Shown: one piece after another, positions 1 through 7,967 of the stretch
How positions within the stretch are numbered: the stretch's first letter is position 1
Layout of the letters: each line of letters begins with the position of its first letter
NCBI RefSeq assembly: GCF_006438825.1
Contig: NZ_RCZP01000030.1
Coordinates: 64,616-98,179, forward strand
Source: Muricoccus nepalensis
Lineage (GTDB): Bacteria; Pseudomonadota; Alphaproteobacteria; Acetobacterales; Acetobacteraceae
Direction: 5' to 3'
DNA: 33,564 nt
Position numbers and translations under genes: made by a program
The notes under the pieces: model-generated
What the model was told of the DNA's origin: nothing
The model's input: the letters and a program-made list of their open reading frames with translations, nothing else
The model's database searches: none

Positions 1-416
<416 letters not shown>

Positions 417-424
417 GGCGTCCC

Positions 425-1411
425 ATGTCAGGGCGCCCGGGGCGTCCCGCCCGTATACTCGTGACCGGGGCCGGCGGCTTCGTCGGGCGCCACATGCTGG
501 TCGCGCTGCGCACCGCCTTCCCCGAGGCCGCGCTCATCGGCGCGCGGCGCCACATGTCCGAGGGGCCGCTCTCCGGCGCCGACGAGACGGTGGAGCTCGA
601 CATCGACGACGGCGCGTCGATGGTGGACGCGGTGGCGGCCGTGCGGCCGGACGCCGTGCTGCACCTCGCGGCCTACGCCGATGTCGGCGCCTCCTTCCGC
701 AACCAGCCGGCGGTGTGGCGCACCAACGTGCTCGGCACCGTGGCGCTCGGCGAGGCGGTGCTGCAGGCCGCGCCCGGCGCCTCCTTCCTCATGGCCTCCT
801 CGGGCGAGGTCTATGGCTTGGCCTTCCAGTCCAGCCAATCGGTGGCGGAGGACACCCTCCTGGCCCCCGCCAACCCCTACGCCGCCAGCAAGGCGGCGGC
901 GGACCTGGCGGTGGGCGAGATGGCGCTGCGCGGGCTGCGGGCGGTGCGGCTGCGCACCTTCACCCACACGGGCGCGGGCCAGGCCAACAGCTTCTCGGTG
1001 GCGGCCTTCGCGCACCAGATCGCCCGGATCGAGGCGGGGCGGCAGCCCGCGGTCCTGCGCACCGGCGCGCTCGACCGCTGGCGCGACTTCCTGGACGTGC
1101 GGGACGTCTGCTCGGCCTATGTCGCGGCCCTCTCGAAGGCCGACCTCCTCGCGCCCGGCGTCGCGCTGAACATCTGCTCGGGCACGCCCCGCCGCATCGG
1201 CGACATCCTGCAGACCCTCCTCCGCCTCTCCGGCGTCGAGGCGGCGGTGGAGCAGGACGCGGCGCGGCTGCGGCCGACGGACGTGGAGCGCGTGCGCGGC
1301 AATTCCGGCCTCGCGCGGCAGGTGCTCGGCTGGTCGCCCCTGATCCCCTGGGAGGAGACGCTCTCGAGCGTGCTCACCGACTGGCGGGCGCGGGTGGCCG
1401 CGGGCGAGTAG
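425..1411 (+). CDS. rmd: NAD(P)-dependent sugar reductase, probable GDP-6-deoxy-D-mannose reductase
   Basis: A 328-residue extended SDR protein. The nucleotide-binding motif TGAGGFVG is at residues 14-21, an SSGEVYG segment carries the catalytic Ser near 125-126, and the YxxxK pair is Tyr152 and Lys156. A DFLDVRDV segment typical of sugar epimerases/reductases follows. ATG 425 is chosen because it comes just before the Rossmann fold and 8 bases after the gmd stop; the frame is open further upstream, but that part overlaps gmd. Placement directly after gmd suggests reduction of GDP-4-keto-6-deoxy-mannose to GDP-D-rhamnose (Rmd). GDP-L-fucose synthase or GDP-D-talose formation cannot be excluded by reading alone. 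The family call is firm and the exact product is inferred from context. Confidence 0.82.
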   Translation: MSGRPGRPARILVTGAGGFVGRHMLVALRTAFPEAALIGARRHMSEGPLSGADETVELDIDDGASMVDAVAAVRPDAVLHLAAYADVGASFRNQPAVWRTNVLGTVALGEAVLQAAPGASFLMASSGEVYGLAFQSSQSVAEDTLLAPANPYAASKAAADLAVGEMALRGLRAVRLRTFTHTGAGQANSFSVAAFAHQIARIEAGRQPAVLRTGALDRWRDFLDVRDVCSAYVAALSKADLLAPGVALNICSGTPRRIGDILQTLLRLSGVEAAVEQDAARLRPTDVERVRGNSGLARQVLGWSPLIPWEETLSSVLTDWRARVAAGE

Positions 1412-1427
1412 GCGGGCCCGGCCCCCG

Positions 1428-2843
1428 TCAGGCGGGGGGCGCGAGGCCGAGATGGCCGGCCAGCACCTCCGCCGGGCGGCGCCACGGCACGGGGCGGAAG
1501 CCGTCCCGGATGGCCGCCTCGCGCTCGGCGATCAGCGCGTCGTCCGTGCAGGTGCGGCGGATCGTCTCGGTGGCGCCGGTGATGTTCTCGGGGTCGATGT
1601 AGAGGCAGAAGGTCCCGCCCGCCTCGGGCAGGGAGGTCCGGTCGGAGGCGATGCAGAGCTTCCCGAAGGAGAGGCTCTCCGTCACCGGGAGCCCCCAGCC
1701 CTCGTAGAGGGAGGGAAAGAGGGTGAAGCGGCAGCCCTGGTAGAGGGCGACCAGCTCCGCGTCCGTCGGGCCGGGCACGATCACGATCTTGCCGCCCAGG
1801 TGCCCGCAGTTCTCGATCTGCTGCATCAGGTCCTGCACGAGCCAGCCGACCTTCCCCGCGAAGACGAGCTGGGGCACCGCCTCGGGCGGCATCTCCTCCA
1901 CCAGCCGCCGCCAGGCGCGGAAGGCGAGGACGTGGTTCTTGCGGGCCTCGATGGTGGAGACGACGAGGGCGTAGCCGCCGGGCTTCAGGCCCATGGGGAG
2001 AGTGCCCGCGGCCGCGACCGGCGGGCCCGTGAAGCCGGTGCCGATCGGCAGGGTATGCGCGGGCAGGCGCAGCGGCACCCCCTCGCGCGCGGACCAGCGC
2101 TCCACGTCCCGCGCGGTCGCCTCCGAGATGGCGAAGAGGTGGTCGGCCCGGGGCGCGAAGCCGCGGAACCAGCGGCCGAAGACCCGCACGAGCCCCGTGT
2201 CGAACCATTCCGGCCGGAGCAGGGGGATGAGGTCGTAGACGAGCAGCGCGGTGCGCATGCCGCAGCCGGCCGTCGCGCGGGCGACGAAGCCGCCGTAGTC
2301 GCTGTGGAACCAGGGCGAGCCGATGACGCCGAGGACGTCGCCGTGCCGGGCGAGGCCGCGGATGTCCTCGCCGTGCGCGGCGGACCCCTCGTCGCCGGCC
2401 TGGCCCCGCCCACGGAGGAGCGACGGCGCGGCGCGGAGCGAGCGCACGCCGTGCCGCAGCGCCGCCAGCTGGGCGGCGAGCGCCGTCTTCTGGGACGCCA
2501 CGGCCTGCATCAGCGGGTCCCGCATCTCCAGCGGAAGCCGGCCGGCGAGGTTGCGCGCCAGGCTCGCCTCCTGGGGTGGCCCGCCCGGAGGGGCCGGGGG
2601 CGCGGCGCCGCGCGGCGCCTCGGCGGAGGGCCGGAGCATCGCGGTCACGAGGCCCTCCACCGCCTCCCACGGGACGGTGCGGAAGGCGTCGCCGACGGGG
2701 TCGTGGCGGCAGAAGCGCACGTTCTCGCCCAGCACCTCCCGCAGGCCGACATACAGCTCGAAGGACAGGCGCTGGATGCCGCTCGGGCGCGGGTTCCGCA
2801 GGGCGTAGTGGAAGAGGTCCTCCACATCGAGCCACAGGGTCAT
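1428..2843 (-). CDS. Glycosyltransferase, GT-B fold, family 4-like
   Basis: A 471-residue predicted glycosyltransferase. The N-terminus reads LWLDVEDLFHYALRNP followed by SGIQR, an opening I associate with GT4-type enzymes of polysaccharide clusters. The C-terminal half has the donor-binding elements: a VVSTIEARKNH segment, VPGPTDAELVALYQ, and the E-x7-E pair at Glu381 and Glu389 in the FPSLYEGWGLPVTES region. It likely transfers a nucleotide-activated sugar, perhaps the GDP-rhamnose made by its neighbours, onto a growing lipid-linked glycan at the cytoplasmic membrane face. The start at 2843 is the Met directly before the conserved N-terminus; the frame stays open upstream but is low-complexity. 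It converges with rmd (17-base gap) and is divergent from the acyltransferase at 3006. Donor and acceptor are unknown. Confidence 0.85.
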   Translation of the reverse strand: MTLWLDVEDLFHYALRNPRPSGIQRLSFELYVGLREVLGENVRFCRHDPVGDAFRTVPWEAVEGLVTAMLRPSAEAPRGAAPPAPPGGPPQEASLARNLAGRLPLEMRDPLMQAVASQKTALAAQLAALRHGVRSLRAAPSLLRGRGQAGDEGSAAHGEDIRGLARHGDVLGVIGSPWFHSDYGGFVARATAGCGMRTALLVYDLIPLLRPEWFDTGLVRVFGRWFRGFAPRADHLFAISEATARDVERWSAREGVPLRLPAHTLPIGTGFTGPPVAAAGTLPMGLKPGGYALVVSTIEARKNHVLAFRAWRRLVEEMPPEAVPQLVFAGKVGWLVQDLMQQIENCGHLGGKIVIVPGPTDAELVALYQGCRFTLFPSLYEGWGLPVTESLSFGKLCIASDRTSLPEAGGTFCLYIDPENITGATETIRRTCTDDALIAEREAAIRDGFRPVPWRRPAEVLAGHLGLAPPA

Positions 2844-3005
2844 TGGGACCGGGTTTCCATCGGCCACAGCGGTAGGCCACCCGGGTCGGGGGGACAAGAC
2901 GCCGCCGGGCGTGCTCCGGCCATGCGCGGCAGGGGCCGTTTCGCGCCGCGGGCGGGGATGGGGGCGCTGGCAGGCGGCGCGACAAGCGCGGGCGCGCGTG
3001 CGACG

Positions 3006-3713
3006 ATGCGGTGCCGAGCCGGTCCTTCCCGCGGGCCCGGCTTCCGATCCAGAAAGCCCCGGAGTCCCCTCCTGCCCGAACGTCCGCGCGTGGTGATCAT
3101 CGGCGGCGGCGGCCACGCCAAGGTGGTGATCGAGGCCCTGCGGGCCGCCGGGTTTCCACCGCCCCTCGGCATCCTCGACCCGCGGCCGCCGGCGCCCATG
3201 GTGCTCGGCGTCCCGGTGCTGGGGGGCAACGAGCGGCTCGAGCGCCTGCGGGCGGAGGGAGCCGCCGACGCCGTCGTCGCCCTCGGCGACAACCGGCTTC
3301 GCCAGGCGATGGGCGGGCGCCTCGCCGAACTCGGCTTCCGGCTTCCCCCGGTGCTGCACCCCGCCGCGCAGCTCTCGCCGACGGCGCGGGTTTTGGAGGG
3401 CGCCGTGGTGATGGCGCGCGCCTGCCTCGGGCCCGACGCCGAGATCGGCCTGCTCGCGATCGTCAACACGGCGGCGGTGGTCGAGCACGACAACCGGCTC
3501 GGACCGGCCGCGCACGTCGCCCCGGGCTGCGCCCTGGCGGGCGGCGTGATGGTGGGGGAGCGCGCGCTGGTGGGCGTCGGCTCCTCGGTGCGGCCCGGCA
3601 TGGTCATTGGCGCGGACGCGGTGGTGGGCGCGGGGTCCGCGGTCGTGCGGGACGTGCCGCCCGGCGCCCGGGTCGGCGGGGTGCCGGCGAGGCCGCTCGG
3701 GGAAGGGCGCTGA
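3006..3713 (+). CDS. NeuD/PglD-family sugar O/N-acyltransferase (left-handed beta-helix)
   Basis: The protein begins with a PglD-type nucleotide-binding domain (VVIIGGGGHAKVVIEAL), followed by a hexapeptide-repeat left-handed beta-helix (repeating units such as GAVVMARA, ANTAAVVEH, GVMVGERALVGVGSSV). It ends with the GSAVVRDVPPGA...GVPAR signature of the family. Family members acetylate amino or hydroxyl groups of nucleotide sugars or glycans using acetyl-CoA. The His in VVEHD is the probable catalytic base. In a polysaccharide locus it probably decorates the exported glycan or its precursor. The start is uncertain: ATG 3006 gives 235 residues with a basic leader, while CTG 3072 (behind GGAG at 3061-3064) or GTG 3090 would start right at the Rossmann strand, as in most homologues. 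It converges with the Wzt-like gene. Confidence 0.85.
   Translation: MRCRAGPSRGPGFRSRKPRSPLLPERPRVVIIGGGGHAKVVIEALRAAGFPPPLGILDPRPPAPMVLGVPVLGGNERLERLRAEGAADAVVALGDNRLRQAMGGRLAELGFRLPPVLHPAAQLSPTARVLEGAVVMARACLGPDAEIGLLAIVNTAAVVEHDNRLGPAAHVAPGCALAGGVMVGERALVGVGSSVRPGMVIGADAVVGAGSAVVRDVPPGARVGGVPARPLGEGR
3061..3064 (+). promoter_or_regulatory. Possible Shine-Dalgarno for a CTG start of the NeuD-like gene
   Basis: GGAG stands 7 bases before an in-frame CTG at 3072. The conserved part of the protein begins five codons after that CTG. The upstream ATG at 3006 has no comparable purine tract at the right distance. Confidence 0.35.
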
Positions 3714-3749
3714 GGTCGGCCTACCCCGGCCACGCCTCGGCCCGAAGCC

Positions 3750-4493
3750 TCAGCCTTGGGCGAGCATCGCCTCGATCACCGGCTCCACCGGCCCGTCCGC
3801 CACGATCTGCCCGGCGTCGAGGTGGATGGCGCGGGTGCACCAGCGGCGGGCGATGGTCATGTCGTGGGTGGCGATGACGAGGATGTCCGCGCCGGAGACG
3901 AGGTTGGCCAGGCGCGCCTCCGCCTTCTCCATGAAGGCCGCGTCGCCGGCCATGAACCACTCGTCCATGAGCAGGATCTGGGGCTGCATGGCCGTCGCGA
4001 TGGCGAAGGCCAGACGGATGGACATGCCGGCGGAGTAGCTCTTGATCGGCACGTCCATGAACTCGCCGAGCCCCGCGAAGTCGGCGACCTCCTTCTCCAG
4101 GACGTCCTGCGCGTCGGGGTCGAGGTTCCGGTAGAGGGCGCGCAGCCGGACGTTCTCGCGGCCGGTGCTGTCGTGGTCCATGCCGGCGGCGGGGTCGATG
4201 AGGGAGCCGACCGAGCCCTCGATCAGCAGCCGCCCGCCCACGGGCTCGTAGATGCCGGCCAGCGAGCGCAGCAGCGTCGTCTTGCCCGCGCCGTTGCGGC
4301 CGATCAGCGCCACCCGCTCGCCCGAGGCGATGCGGAAGTCGAGGTCGCGCAGCGCGCTCACCACCACGCGGTTGGACTCGTCGGTGCGCACCCGGGCGGC
4401 CGCGCGCGCCAGGAGGCGCTTCTTCAGGCTGCGCGCGCCGAGATGGTAGAGCGGGAACTCGACCCGCAGGCCCTGGGCCTCGATCTGGACCAT
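3750..4493 (-). CDS. ABC transporter ATP-binding protein for polysaccharide export (Wzt/KpsT-like)
   Basis: A 247-residue nucleotide-binding subunit that powers export of a lipid-linked polysaccharide across the inner membrane. Walker A is GRNGAGKT (65-72), the ABC signature is YSAGM (153-157), and Walker B is ILLMDEW (173-179) followed by FMAGD. The switch His is in ATHDM. The N-terminal segment with FPLYHLGARSLKKR before the core fold is typical of the Wzt/KpsT/TagH branch. The C-terminal carbohydrate-binding domain of long Wzt proteins (about 430 residues) is absent, so this is the short type. The start at 4493 lies 4 bases after the stop of the permease gene, so the two form an operon with the permease first. 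Confidence 0.9.
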   Translation of the reverse strand: MVQIEAQGLRVEFPLYHLGARSLKKRLLARAAARVRTDESNRVVVSALRDLDFRIASGERVALIGRNGAGKTTLLRSLAGIYEPVGGRLLIEGSVGSLIDPAAGMDHDSTGRENVRLRALYRNLDPDAQDVLEKEVADFAGLGEFMDVPIKSYSAGMSIRLAFAIATAMQPQILLMDEWFMAGDAAFMEKAEARLANLVSGADILVIATHDMTIARRWCTRAIHLDAGQIVADGPVEPVIEAMLAQG

Positions 4494-4497
4494 CGGA

Positions 4498-5343
4498 TCA
4501 GACCCAGAAGGCCAGGCGGCCGCGGAAGCGGACGAAGAAGGCGTAGGCGAGGCCGCCGAGCAGCGCCGAGTAGAGAATCGCCGCCACCCAGACGGTGAGG
4601 CCGCCGGCATGCCCTTCCACGAGCGGGCCCCGGAGCGTCTCCAGCACCGCGTAGAAGGGGTTCAGCGGCAGCCACACGGCCGCGTCCTTCAGCAGCTCGG
4701 GCTTCCAGAGGATGGGCGTGAGGAAGAAGGCAAGCTGCATGACGTTGGCGACGATCGGGCCGATGTCGCGGAAGCGGGCGCAGATCATGCCGAGCAGCAT
4801 GGAGGCGGAGAAGGCGTTCAGCAGCAGCAGGGCCAGGCCGGGCAGCGCGAGGACCGCCTCGGGGCCCGGCAGGTGGCCGAAGGCGAGGAAGACGATGGGG
4901 ATGAGCGGCAGGCTGTGCGCCGCCGTCAGCCCGTTGCGGAAGACGCTGCGGAGCGCGTGCACCGTGAAGGGCACGCGGAGCTGTCGGATCACGCCCTCGG
5001 CCGTCGTCATCGTCGTGCAGGCGTCGGTCACCATGCCCGCGATGACGTTCCAGACGACGAGGCTGACCGTCAGGTGCGGGAGGTACTCGCCGAGGCTGAG
5101 GCCGAGCAGCCGCGCGTAGAGCAGGCCGAGGCCGACCAGCATGAGCAGCGTGGACAGCGTCATCCAGAAGGGCCCGATCACCGAGCCGCGGTAGCGGTTC
5201 CGGAGGTCGAGCCGCGCCAGGGCCCAGGCGAGCCGCCAGGAGGCGAAGCCGTCCCGCAGGTCGGCGCGGGCCATTTCGCCCCGGCGCGGCGCGGCCGCGT
5301 CGAAGGCGAAGGTTTCCGGAAGAGAGAGCGGGCCTGCAAGCAT
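4498..5343 (-). CDS. ABC-2 type polysaccharide export permease (Wzm/KpsM-like)
   Basis: A 281-residue integral membrane protein. After an N-terminal amphipathic stretch (WALARLDLRNRYRGSVIGPFW, a hallmark of this permease family) come about six hydrophobic segments, including TLLMLVGLGLLYARLLG, VSLVVWNVIAGMV, LPLIPIVFLAFG, LALLLLNAFSASMLLGMI and VWVAAILYSALLGGLAYAFF. The conserved FLTPILWKP and LNPFYAVLETLR segments are typical of Wzm. It forms the channel for the ATPase encoded 4 bases downstream. The start at 5343 is the first Met in frame; Met at 5274, just before the conserved amphipathic region, is an alternative. The 5' flank contains a TATAG stretch that could be part of a promoter, but I cannot assign one. 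Confidence 0.9.
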   Translation of the reverse strand: MLAGPLSLPETFAFDAAAPRRGEMARADLRDGFASWRLAWALARLDLRNRYRGSVIGPFWMTLSTLLMLVGLGLLYARLLGLSLGEYLPHLTVSLVVWNVIAGMVTDACTTMTTAEGVIRQLRVPFTVHALRSVFRNGLTAAHSLPLIPIVFLAFGHLPGPEAVLALPGLALLLLNAFSASMLLGMICARFRDIGPIVANVMQLAFFLTPILWKPELLKDAAVWLPLNPFYAVLETLRGPLVEGHAGGLTVWVAAILYSALLGGLAYAFFVRFRGRLAFWV

Positions 5344-5426
5344 GGGGGCGGCCTATACACCGGGGGGCGCCCGCTCTGCCAGCCGAACGCCCCCCGGCCC
5401 GGCCATTCCAGGCCCGCGCTATGGTC

Positions 5427-6116
5427 CTACCGGTAGGCGCCGCCCGGGTAGGGCGAGGCGTAGCCGGCCGGGGCGCCGTAGCCGGGCTGGGCGTAGGGCG
5501 ACCGGTCATAGCCCGGCTGGCCGTACTCCCCCTGGCCGTAGCTTGGCTGCGCGTAGGGCTGCTGCCCGTAGGCCGGCGGGTAGCCCGGCGGCTGGTAGGC
5601 GGCCGCGGGGGGCGGGCCGCCGGCCGCGCGGCTGATCCGGGTGCGGTCCCCGCGGGAGACGACCACGCGGTCGCCGGCCTGGAGCCCCTCCTCGTTCGTC
5701 TGGACCACCTGGAAGTCGCCGCCGGTGTCCTCGCGGACCGTGAACTCCACCGCCTGTCCGGTGCTGACGCCGCCGCCGATCGCGTTGCCCGCGAGGCCGC
5801 CGAGCAGCGCGCCGCCCAGGCCGCCGAGCACGTTCGAGCGCGGGTCGCCCCCGATGAAGGAGCCCGCGACGCCGCCCGCGACCGCGCCGGCCGCCGTGCC
5901 GAGCCCGCTGCCGCCGCCGCGCACCGTCACCGGCCGAGTGCCGACAATCGTGCCGTAGGACACCGCGGCGGTCCGGCCGATGGCGGCGGTGCTGTAGACG
6001 CCGCCCGTGTCCTGCGGCGCGCAGGCCGCGAGCCCGCCCGCCAGCAGCGCGGCGGCAAGGGTGGCCCGCAGCGCAACCATCCCGCCGCGGCGTGTGTCGA
6101 ATTGGTAAGGGGCCAT
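5427..6116 (-). CDS. Glycine-zipper outer-membrane lipoprotein with tyrosine-periodic C-terminal tail
   Basis: 229 residues. A signal peptide ends in a lipobox with Cys32 (sequence LAAC), predicting a lipoprotein. Residues about 69-115 form a glycine-zipper 2TM-like region (GLGTAAGAVAGGVAGSFIGG, then GGLGGALLGGLAGNAIGGG), as in SlyB/PcpN-type envelope proteins. Residues about 120-163 form a small beta-rich part (VEFTVRED...GDRVVVSRGDRTRI). From about 167 the chain is low-complexity, Gly/Pro/Gln/Tyr-rich, with twelve Tyr residues placed almost exactly every five positions (174 to 228). The start at 6116 has a good Shine-Dalgarno (AGGAAGGA on the minus strand); Met13 is an alternative start closer to the hydrophobic core. 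It is divergent from the lytic transglycosylase. The function is probably structural in the envelope; the precise role is unknown. Confidence 0.85.
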   Translation of the reverse strand: MAPYQFDTRRGGMVALRATLAAALLAGGLAACAPQDTGGVYSTAAIGRTAAVSYGTIVGTRPVTVRGGGSGLGTAAGAVAGGVAGSFIGGDPRSNVLGGLGGALLGGLAGNAIGGGVSTGQAVEFTVREDTGGDFQVVQTNEEGLQAGDRVVVSRGDRTRISRAAGGPPPAAAYQPPGYPPAYGQQPYAQPSYGQGEYGQPGYDRSPYAQPGYGAPAGYASPYPGGAYR

Positions 6117-6438
6117 GGCGATTCCTTCCTGGAAGACGAGCCTTTCGGGGAAGATTGGGTTCCCCGCCGCCCGGGACCAGCCCCGGCCGGGAGGCAAACG
6201 GGCGGCCGGCGTGCCGGATGCCCCGGGAGGGCCTGAAGGCTTTCCCCCGGCCCCCGCGCCGGGCCGCCCCCGCGGCGCCGCAAAGTCTCCTTGCCGCGGC
6301 GCCAAGCATCCGTTAGCCCTTGTTCTGCGACAATCAATCGCAGCCGGCGGGGGCCGGTGGCGGCGCGTGGGGACGCGCGGCCAGGGGTCCTCGCACCGGC
6401 CGGTTTGCCGGCCGGGCAGGGAACAGGGGGTTGAGGGG
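6117..6438. other. Divergent intergenic region with hairpins
   Basis: These 322 bases lie between two divergent envelope genes, so both promoters should be here. No reliable -35/-10 pair could be picked. Two inverted repeats are visible: CGGGGAA/TTCCCCG (6146-6152 and 6160-6166), in the leader of the minus-strand lipoprotein, and CCGGCCGG-TTTG-CCGGCCGG (6396-6415), shortly before the transglycosylase start. The stretch near 6315-6345 is the least GC-rich part and is the best place to look for promoters. Confidence 0.5.
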
Positions 6439-7905
6439 ATGAACCTGATCGCTCGAGGAGCGCGCCAGCGCGGCCTGGCGCGCGGGGCGCGGGCGCTGGC
6501 GGCGATGTCTCTCGTGGCGGCGCTTGCCGCCTGCGGAAGCCAGCCCGACTCGAGTGGCCCGGGCACGAATCTCCGGGCGACCTCGTCGAATCGGCTCGCG
6601 AGCTACGATCCCCCCGGCAGCGCCTCGGACCCCTGGGGCCCCTACATCAAGGAGGCCTCGGCCCGCTTCGATGTGCCGGAGCGCTGGATTCGCGAGGTGA
6701 TGCGCCAGGAAAGCGGCGGGCGGCTGACCGCCACCTCCCGCGTCGGCGCCATGGGCCTGCTGCAGCTCATGCCCGGCACCTACGCGGAGATGAACGCCAA
6801 GTACGGCCTCGGCGACGACCCCTATCACCCCTGGTCGAACCTGATGGCCGGCACCGCCTATATCCGGGAGATGTACGAGCTCTACGGCTCGCCCGGCTTC
6901 CTCGCGGCCTATAACGGCGGCCCGCGGCGCCTCGAGAACTATCTCTGGGCCGGCGGGCGCATGCCGGACGAGACGCGGAACTACGTCGCGCGCATCGGGC
7001 CGCGCATCCAGGGCGCCCACCCGAATCGGCGCGCGCCGGACGAGGTCTACGCGGCGGCCGACATCTCGCTCAACCCGCCGCCGCGCCGCACGGGCGACCC
7101 CGCGACGATGCTGGCGCTGCGCGAGCAGCGGCGCGGCGTCGACCCGGGCATCCAGGTCGCGCAGCTCCCGGCCGGGCAGGTCATTCGCATGGAGCCGATC
7201 CCGGACGGCTCGACCTACGGGTCCAGCGCGCCGGCGCCCGCCCCGGCACCGACGCAGCTCGCCTCGCTCGGCCCGAACGTGATCCGGATGGAGCCCATCC
7301 CCGACGGCTCGACCTATTCGCGGGAGTCCGCGCCGGTGGTCGTGTCGCGGATGGACCCGATCCCCGACGGCTCGACCTACGCGCGCGAGCCGGCGCCGGC
7401 TTCGGTGGTGGTGGCCCGGATGGACCCGATCCCGGACCCGCCGATGCCCGCGGCCTCCGCCGCGCCGCGCTCCATCGCCGTTGCCGCGGCCGAGGCCCGG
7501 CCGTCCTTCCCGGCGCCCGAGCGCCCGGCCTCGCGGCCCTTCGCCCTGTTTGGCCGGGCGCAGGCCAGCACGCTGCCGCCGCCGACGCCGCGCCAGGGCG
7601 GCACGCCGCCGGGCGTCCTGCGGGCCAGCGTTCCCGTGGCATCGGCACCGGTGCCGGCACCGGCCGCCACGGGCAGCTGGGCCATCCAAGTCGGCGCCTT
7701 CGCCAGCGAGAACCTCGCGCGCGACGCCGCGGGCCAGGCGCGGAACGGCGCCGGCAACGGCCGCGCGGTGGTGACGCCCGTGGCCCAGGGCCGCAGCACG
7801 CTCTACCGCGCCCGCGTCTCCGGCCTGTCGCGCGACGCGGCCCAGAGCGCCTGCGACCGCCTGCGCTCGCGCGGGAACTGCATGGTCATCTCGCCCGACG
7901 CCTGA
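6439..7905 (+). CDS. Lipoprotein lytic transglycosylase with C-terminal SPOR domain
   Basis: 488 residues. A signal peptide with lipobox Cys32 (ALAAC) is followed by an SLT/lysozyme-like domain (about 65-175). Catalytic Glu91 lies in VMRQESGG, followed by GAMGLLQLMPGTY (104-115) and AAYNGGP (156-162), the motifs of family 1 lytic transglycosylases. It should cleave peptidoglycan glycan strands in the periplasm, leaving anhydro-muramyl ends. The middle part is Ala/Pro-rich and carries four copies of a RM[E/D]PIPD motif, three continuing as GSTY. The last 78 residues (WAIQVGAFASENLARDAAG...CDRLRSRGNCMVI) form a SPOR domain, which binds denuded glycan at division septa. The start at 6439 follows AGGGGG at 6425-6430. 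A strong hairpin terminator follows at 7930-7961. Confidence 0.93.
   Translation: MNLIARGARQRGLARGARALAAMSLVAALAACGSQPDSSGPGTNLRATSSNRLASYDPPGSASDPWGPYIKEASARFDVPERWIREVMRQESGGRLTATSRVGAMGLLQLMPGTYAEMNAKYGLGDDPYHPWSNLMAGTAYIREMYELYGSPGFLAAYNGGPRRLENYLWAGGRMPDETRNYVARIGPRIQGAHPNRRAPDEVYAAADISLNPPPRRTGDPATMLALREQRRGVDPGIQVAQLPAGQVIRMEPIPDGSTYGSSAPAPAPAPTQLASLGPNVIRMEPIPDGSTYSRESAPVVVSRMDPIPDGSTYAREPAPASVVVARMDPIPDPPMPAASAAPRSIAVAAAEARPSFPAPERPASRPFALFGRAQASTLPPPTPRQGGTPPGVLRASVPVASAPVPAPAATGSWAIQVGAFASENLARDAAGQARNGAGNGRAVVTPVAQGRSTLYRARVSGLSRDAAQSACDRLRSRGNCMVISPDA
7186..7440 (+). repeat. Four imperfect repeats encoding RM[E/D]PIPD(GSTY)
   Basis: The Met codons of the four copies are at 7189, 7288, 7351 and 7420 (residues 251, 284, 305 and 328), giving spacings of 33, 21 and 23 residues. 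Copies 1-3 read PIPDGSTY; copy 4 is degenerate after PIPD. They are separated by Ala/Pro/Ser/Val linkers between the catalytic and SPOR domains. Confidence 0.85.
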
Positions 7906-7929
7906 GGCGGCGGGTTGAGCAACGCCGGG

Positions 7930-7961
7930 AAGGGGCCGGGGGAGCGATCCCCCGGCCCCTT
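7930..7961. terminator. Bidirectional hairpin terminator between convergent genes
   Basis: A perfect 13-bp stem, AAGGGGCCGGGGG (7930-7942) with its complement (7949-7961), closed by a 6-base loop. It sits in the 62-base gap between the ends of the transglycosylase gene and metQ. The AA/TT base pairs at the foot serve both directions, although no long T tract follows on either strand. Confidence 0.75.
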
Positions 7962-7967
7962 CTGGCA

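Noticed and set aside
1452-3005. Plus-strand open frame continuous with the NeuD-like gene, suggesting a fusion protein
   Set aside because: It is antisense to the glycosyltransferase gene and has no recognisable fold; the acyltransferase begins near 3006-3090.
3714-3749. Hairpin terminator between the NeuD-like gene and the Wzt-like gene
   Set aside because: Only short imperfect GGCC-type pairing is visible, not enough to call.
5430-5600. CRISPR-like or minisatellite array
   Set aside because: The 15-base repeats are imperfect, in frame and encode the Tyr-rich tail of the lipoprotein; there are no spacers.
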